Below, in pieces: positions 61,672 through 64,000 of a stretch of DNA of 64,000 nt; position 1 is the first letter of the stretch, and the number at the start of each line of letters is the position of its first letter. The stretch lies in the NCBI RefSeq assembly GCF_000521505.1, contig NZ_CP003915.1:4154001-4218000 (forward strand), given 5' to 3'. Position numbers and translations under genes: made by a program. Under the pieces are notes generated by a model that was not told the DNA's origin, did no database searches, and worked only from the letters and a program-made list of their open reading frames with translations. Source of the DNA: Advenella mimigardefordensis DPN7 (GTDB taxonomy: Bacteria; Pseudomonadota; Gammaproteobacteria; Burkholderiales; Burkholderiaceae_B).

Positions 61672-63347
61672 GTTTCTATCTGCGGGCAGGGAAAGATCGT
61701 GCCGCCCAGAACGGTGCCCCAGATTCTGATGTCCTTGAGTCTGACCGGATCAACCTGCAGCGGATCTTCTTCAAGAATGGCAAAATCGGCCTGCTTGCCG
61801 GTCTCAATACTGCCGATCCGATCATCCAGCTTAAGCGTATAAGCGGCCCCCAGCGTCATGGCATGCAATGCCTGCTGCACTGAAATCCGGTTTTCCTCGC
61901 CCAGCACACGGCCGGACGCAGTCATTCTATTGACGGCACACCATGCAGTAAACAGAGGCGCGATGGGCGTGACAGGCGCATCCGAGTGCAATGAAATGGG
62001 CACACCTGCTGCCAGCGCTGTCGCTGCAGCATTCAAGCGGTTGGCACGTTCGGGGCCCATGGTCATTTCATAATGCGCATCGCCCCAATAGTACAGATGA
62101 TTGGCGAACAGATTGGCGCATACACCAAGGCTGGCCATGCGCCGAAACTGTGCCGTGCTGGCCATTTGGCAATGCTGCAGGGTATGTCTGTGGTCGCGTC
62201 GCGGACGGTTGGCCAGCACGGCTTCCAGGGCGTCCAGTGCCACATCGGTCGCCTCGTCGCCATTGGTATGAATATGCACGGTCAGGCCGGCATCGTGATA
62301 GGTTTGAATCAGCTCACGCAACTGCTGTGGCGGGATGACCCAGATGCCGTTTTCCTGTGCGCCCGCAGGCGGTCTGTAATAATATGGCCAGCGCAGCCTG
62401 GCGGTAAAGCCCTGAATAGAACCATCCACGATCAGTTTGACAATACCAAAACTGAGTTTGTCTGAGTTGTGTGCGATGCTGGGCAAAACCCGGTCCAGTC
62501 CCTTGCCCTCAGGGTCACGCAAGGGCGCATAAGCGGGGACCAAACGTAGCGGAAAAGTGGCGCCACCGGTGGTCGCTTCCAGACTGGCCAGCGTTTCTGC
62601 ACTCAGGTCATTCACCAGGTCGGTTGCTGTAGTCACGCCGGCCAGTTGCGCCACACGTGCGAAATTCCAAATGCCATGAGTGGTTTGCCCTTCATCAAAA
62701 TAGACGTTACCAATCTTGCGGAACACCAGATACATGGCAGCAAATTCCTGCAATTGGCCCGTCAGCCTGCCTGATGCGTCGCATTCAACGCCATCTATGC
62801 CTGAATCGGTCGTAATGCCGGCCATCTGCAACATGGCCGTATTTACATTCATTAAATGTATACTGGCATGAAGTACCACTACCGGTCGACTGGATGACAC
62901 CTGATCCAGATGACGGGTCGTCATTCGTTCTCCCTGGAAATAGATCGGGTCAAACCCCCAGGCACACAACGTTTTGTTCTGATCCGCCATGGCCTGTTCG
63001 GCCTCCTGCAATCGCGCAACGACGGCGTCCAGTGTTTTCAGGCCCTGCCACAAGCGTCCGTCCGGACCGCGCCTATCGTAAAAGCCTACATAGACAAAGC
63101 TCCACATACCACCTTCGAGCAAATGACTATGCCCTTCTATCATTCCGGGCATGATGTATTTGTCAGCAAACCGATCATCCACCACCGCCTTGCCCCAGCC
63201 CTGTAACGAGGCCAGATCGCCGGCCCCCAGAATCCGGCCGTCCCGTACCGCTACATGCGTGGCCCGTGGTTGCGCGGGGTTCATGGTAATAATGCTGCGC
63301 GCACGATAGATGCGGGTCTCGGCATTGTCCGACAGTGGTTGCGACAT
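61668..63347 (-). CDS. YtcJ-like metal-dependent amidohydrolase
   Basis: The 559-residue TIM-barrel amidohydrolase has the metal ligands His73 and His75 (MIEGHSHLLEGG), a lysine in VKLIVDGSIQG that is likely carboxylated, and downstream histidines and aspartate in VHIHTNGDEAT, LQHCQMAS and SLHSDAPVTP. YtcJ-type enzymes hydrolyse amides or related bonds; the substrate is unknown. A GGAGGAATAAAC site precedes the ATG. It is divergent from xsc, so it could act on a sulfonate or amide in the same pathway (inference). Confidence 0.9.
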   Translation of the reverse strand: MSQPLSDNAETRIYRARSIITMNPAQPRATHVAVRDGRILGAGDLASLQGWGKAVVDDRFADKYIMPGMIEGHSHLLEGGMWSFVYVGFYDRRGPDGRLWQGLKTLDAVVARLQEAEQAMADQNKTLCAWGFDPIYFQGERMTTRHLDQVSSSRPVVVLHASIHLMNVNTAMLQMAGITTDSGIDGVECDASGRLTGQLQEFAAMYLVFRKIGNVYFDEGQTTHGIWNFARVAQLAGVTTATDLVNDLSAETLASLEATTGGATFPLRLVPAYAPLRDPEGKGLDRVLPSIAHNSDKLSFGIVKLIVDGSIQGFTARLRWPYYYRPPAGAQENGIWVIPPQQLRELIQTYHDAGLTVHIHTNGDEATDVALDALEAVLANRPRRDHRHTLQHCQMASTAQFRRMASLGVCANLFANHLYYWGDAHYEMTMGPERANRLNAAATALAAGVPISLHSDAPVTPIAPLFTAWCAVNRMTASGRVLGEENRISVQQALHAMTLGAAYTLKLDDRIGSIETGKQADFAILEEDPLQVDPVRLKDIRIWGTVLGGTIFPCPQIET

Positions 63348-63405
63348 GTTTATTCCTCCTTTATCTGTCCCATATTACTATAGGCAGACATAAAAATTCT
63401 ACATT

Positions 63406-63424
63406 ACGAGATTATTTATCTCGT
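63406..63424. promoter_or_regulatory. Candidate operator palindrome between amidohydrolase and xsc genes
   Basis: ACGAGAT and ATCTCGT (63406-63412 and 63418-63424) are perfect arms around a 5-bp spacer, just upstream of the -35 box of xsc. A T run follows, so it could also look like a terminator, but no plus-strand gene ends here. A regulator of sulfonate genes (TauR-like) could bind it. Confidence 0.5.
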
Positions 63425-63439
63425 TTTTTAAAATTTATA

Positions 63440-63469
63440 TTGACCAAAACCCGATTTGCCTCGTATGAT
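63440..63469 (+). promoter_or_regulatory. Promoter of xsc
   Basis: TTGACC (63440-63445) and TATGAT (63464-63469) are separated by 18 bp, a good sigma70 pattern, about 70 bp before the xsc start codon. A flanking inverted repeat CCGATTT/AAATCGG (63451-63457, 63476-63482) overlaps the promoter and may be a second operator. Confidence 0.6.
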
Positions 63470-63537
63470 TAACAAAAATCGGAATTTTTCATACCGAATA
63501 TTAATATTTAAACGAACAAAGTGAGGATACGTTAGTC

Positions 63538-64000
63538 ATGAACACGTCAACACCCCAGCAATCTCCGCAGCAAGCCGTAAGCGGCGTACAAAAAATGACG
63601 CCATCAGAGGCCTTTGTTGAAACCATGGTCGCCAATGGCGTAACCAACATCTTCGGCATCATGGGCTCGGCCTTCATGGACGCCATGGATATCTTCGCCC
63701 CTGCAGGCATCCGGCTGATTCCCGTGGTCCACGAGCAAGGTGGCGCACACATGGCAGACGGCTATGCGCGGGTCAGCGGCCGCCATGGTGTGGTGATCGG
63801 CCAGAACGGCCCCGGCATCAGCAACTGCGTGACAGCGATTGCGGCAGCCTACTGGGCACACTCTCCGGTCGTGATGATCACACCGGAAACCGGCACCATG
63901 GGTATGGGCCTGGGCGGCTTTCAGGAAGCGAACCAGTTGCCTATGTTCCAGGAGTTCACCAAATACCAGGGACATGTCAATAATCCAAAACGCATGGCGG
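63538..64000 (+). CDS. xsc: Sulfoacetaldehyde acetyltransferase (3' end outside window)
   Basis: The first 154 residues match Xsc, a thiamine-diphosphate enzyme that converts sulfoacetaldehyde and phosphate to acetyl phosphate and sulfite. The family block MTPSEAFVETMVANGV, FGIMGSAFMDAMDIFAP and the ThDP-activating glutamate in VVHEQGGAHMADGYARV are clear, as is GFQEANQLPMFQEFTKYQ. GTGAGGA lies upstream of the ATG. The gene shows that the organism can use taurine or a related sulfonate; the released sulfite could be oxidised by the sulfite dehydrogenase at 3-5 kb. Confidence 0.94.
   Translation, partial: MNTSTPQQSPQQAVSGVQKMTPSEAFVETMVANGVTNIFGIMGSAFMDAMDIFAPAGIRLIPVVHEQGGAHMADGYARVSGRHGVVIGQNGPGISNCVTAIAAAYWAHSPVVMITPETGTMGMGLGGFQEANQLPMFQEFTKYQGHVNNPKRMA

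Noticed and set aside
63406..63429. Intrinsic terminator on the plus strand before xsc
   Set aside because: No plus-strand gene ends upstream, as the region lies between divergent genes, so the palindrome is better explained as an operator next to the xsc promoter.

Overview
The window reads as chromosomal DNA of a betaproteobacterium, most probably an Alcaligenaceae member close to Advenella. This is inferred from three solitary Bug-type tripartite-tricarboxylate solute receptors, many IclR/LysR-controlled catabolic clusters, a GTP-type PEP carboxykinase, a phasin, a sulfoacetaldehyde acetyltransferase and a Gln-type thiol dioxygenase. No rRNA, tRNA, CRISPR array, intact insertion sequence or phage module was seen. 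Coding density is high, and most genes sit in short operons or divergent regulator/target pairs.

Layout. 1-1.9 kb: LacI regulator plus an ABC solute-binding protein (cut by the window edge). 1.9-3.0 kb: an AT-rich islet with a hypothetical ORF and a hicAB toxin-antitoxin pair. 3.1-5.8 kb: a periplasmic sulfite dehydrogenase (molybdoprotein and cytochrome c) divergent from a TetR regulator across a perfect 22-bp palindrome. 6-15.8 kb: wrbA, then an acid-catabolic region with a D-2-hydroxyacid dehydrogenase, an enolase-superfamily dehydratase, an AhpD-like protein, a Bug receptor, a CoA ligase, a crotonase-fold protein, a thiol dioxygenase, an IclR regulator and an AcuI-type acryloyl-CoA reductase. 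15.9-19.4 kb: trpBA divergent from a TrpI-like regulator. 19.5-22.2 kb: isochorismatase-like hydrolase, pirin and its LysR neighbour. 22.4-27.8 kb: queC, an EF-hand protein, then three membrane proteins, two of which carry a His...Asn-Cys arrangement typical of permuted papain folds. 27.9-34.7 kb: three DJ-1/PfpI-superfamily genes, phasin, hmgA, ogt and an M20 peptidase. 34.9-39.8 kb: an orphan DUF1778 gene, a frameshifted glycosyltransferase, a nuclease, and a sulfatase/Bug operon. 40-42.1 kb: nsrR/hmp with two NsrR boxes. 42.3-53 kb: transporters (TRIC, GabP-like, AgcS, MFS), an SSB paralogue, ZnuA with a Zur box, a HugZ-like protein, a methyltransferase and a META protein. 53-64 kb: pckG, an MHS transporter with a GMC oxidoreductase, IclR with Bug, a translationally coupled CobW GTPase/amidohydrolase pair, and the start of xsc.

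How the genes fit together. A sulfur theme recurs. Xsc releases sulfite from sulfoacetaldehyde, and a thiol-dioxygenase/CoA-ligase route would also give sulfite from 3-mercaptopropionate. The SorA/SoxC-type enzyme can oxidise that sulfite to sulfate. Propionyl-CoA (through AcuI) and acetyl-phosphate (from Xsc) would feed central metabolism, with PckG as the gluconeogenic exit. The least explained module is the convergent pair of membrane-anchored, papain-fold-like proteins at 24.1-27.8 kb, one of which is translationally coupled to a MASE1-PAS protein that lacks an output domain.
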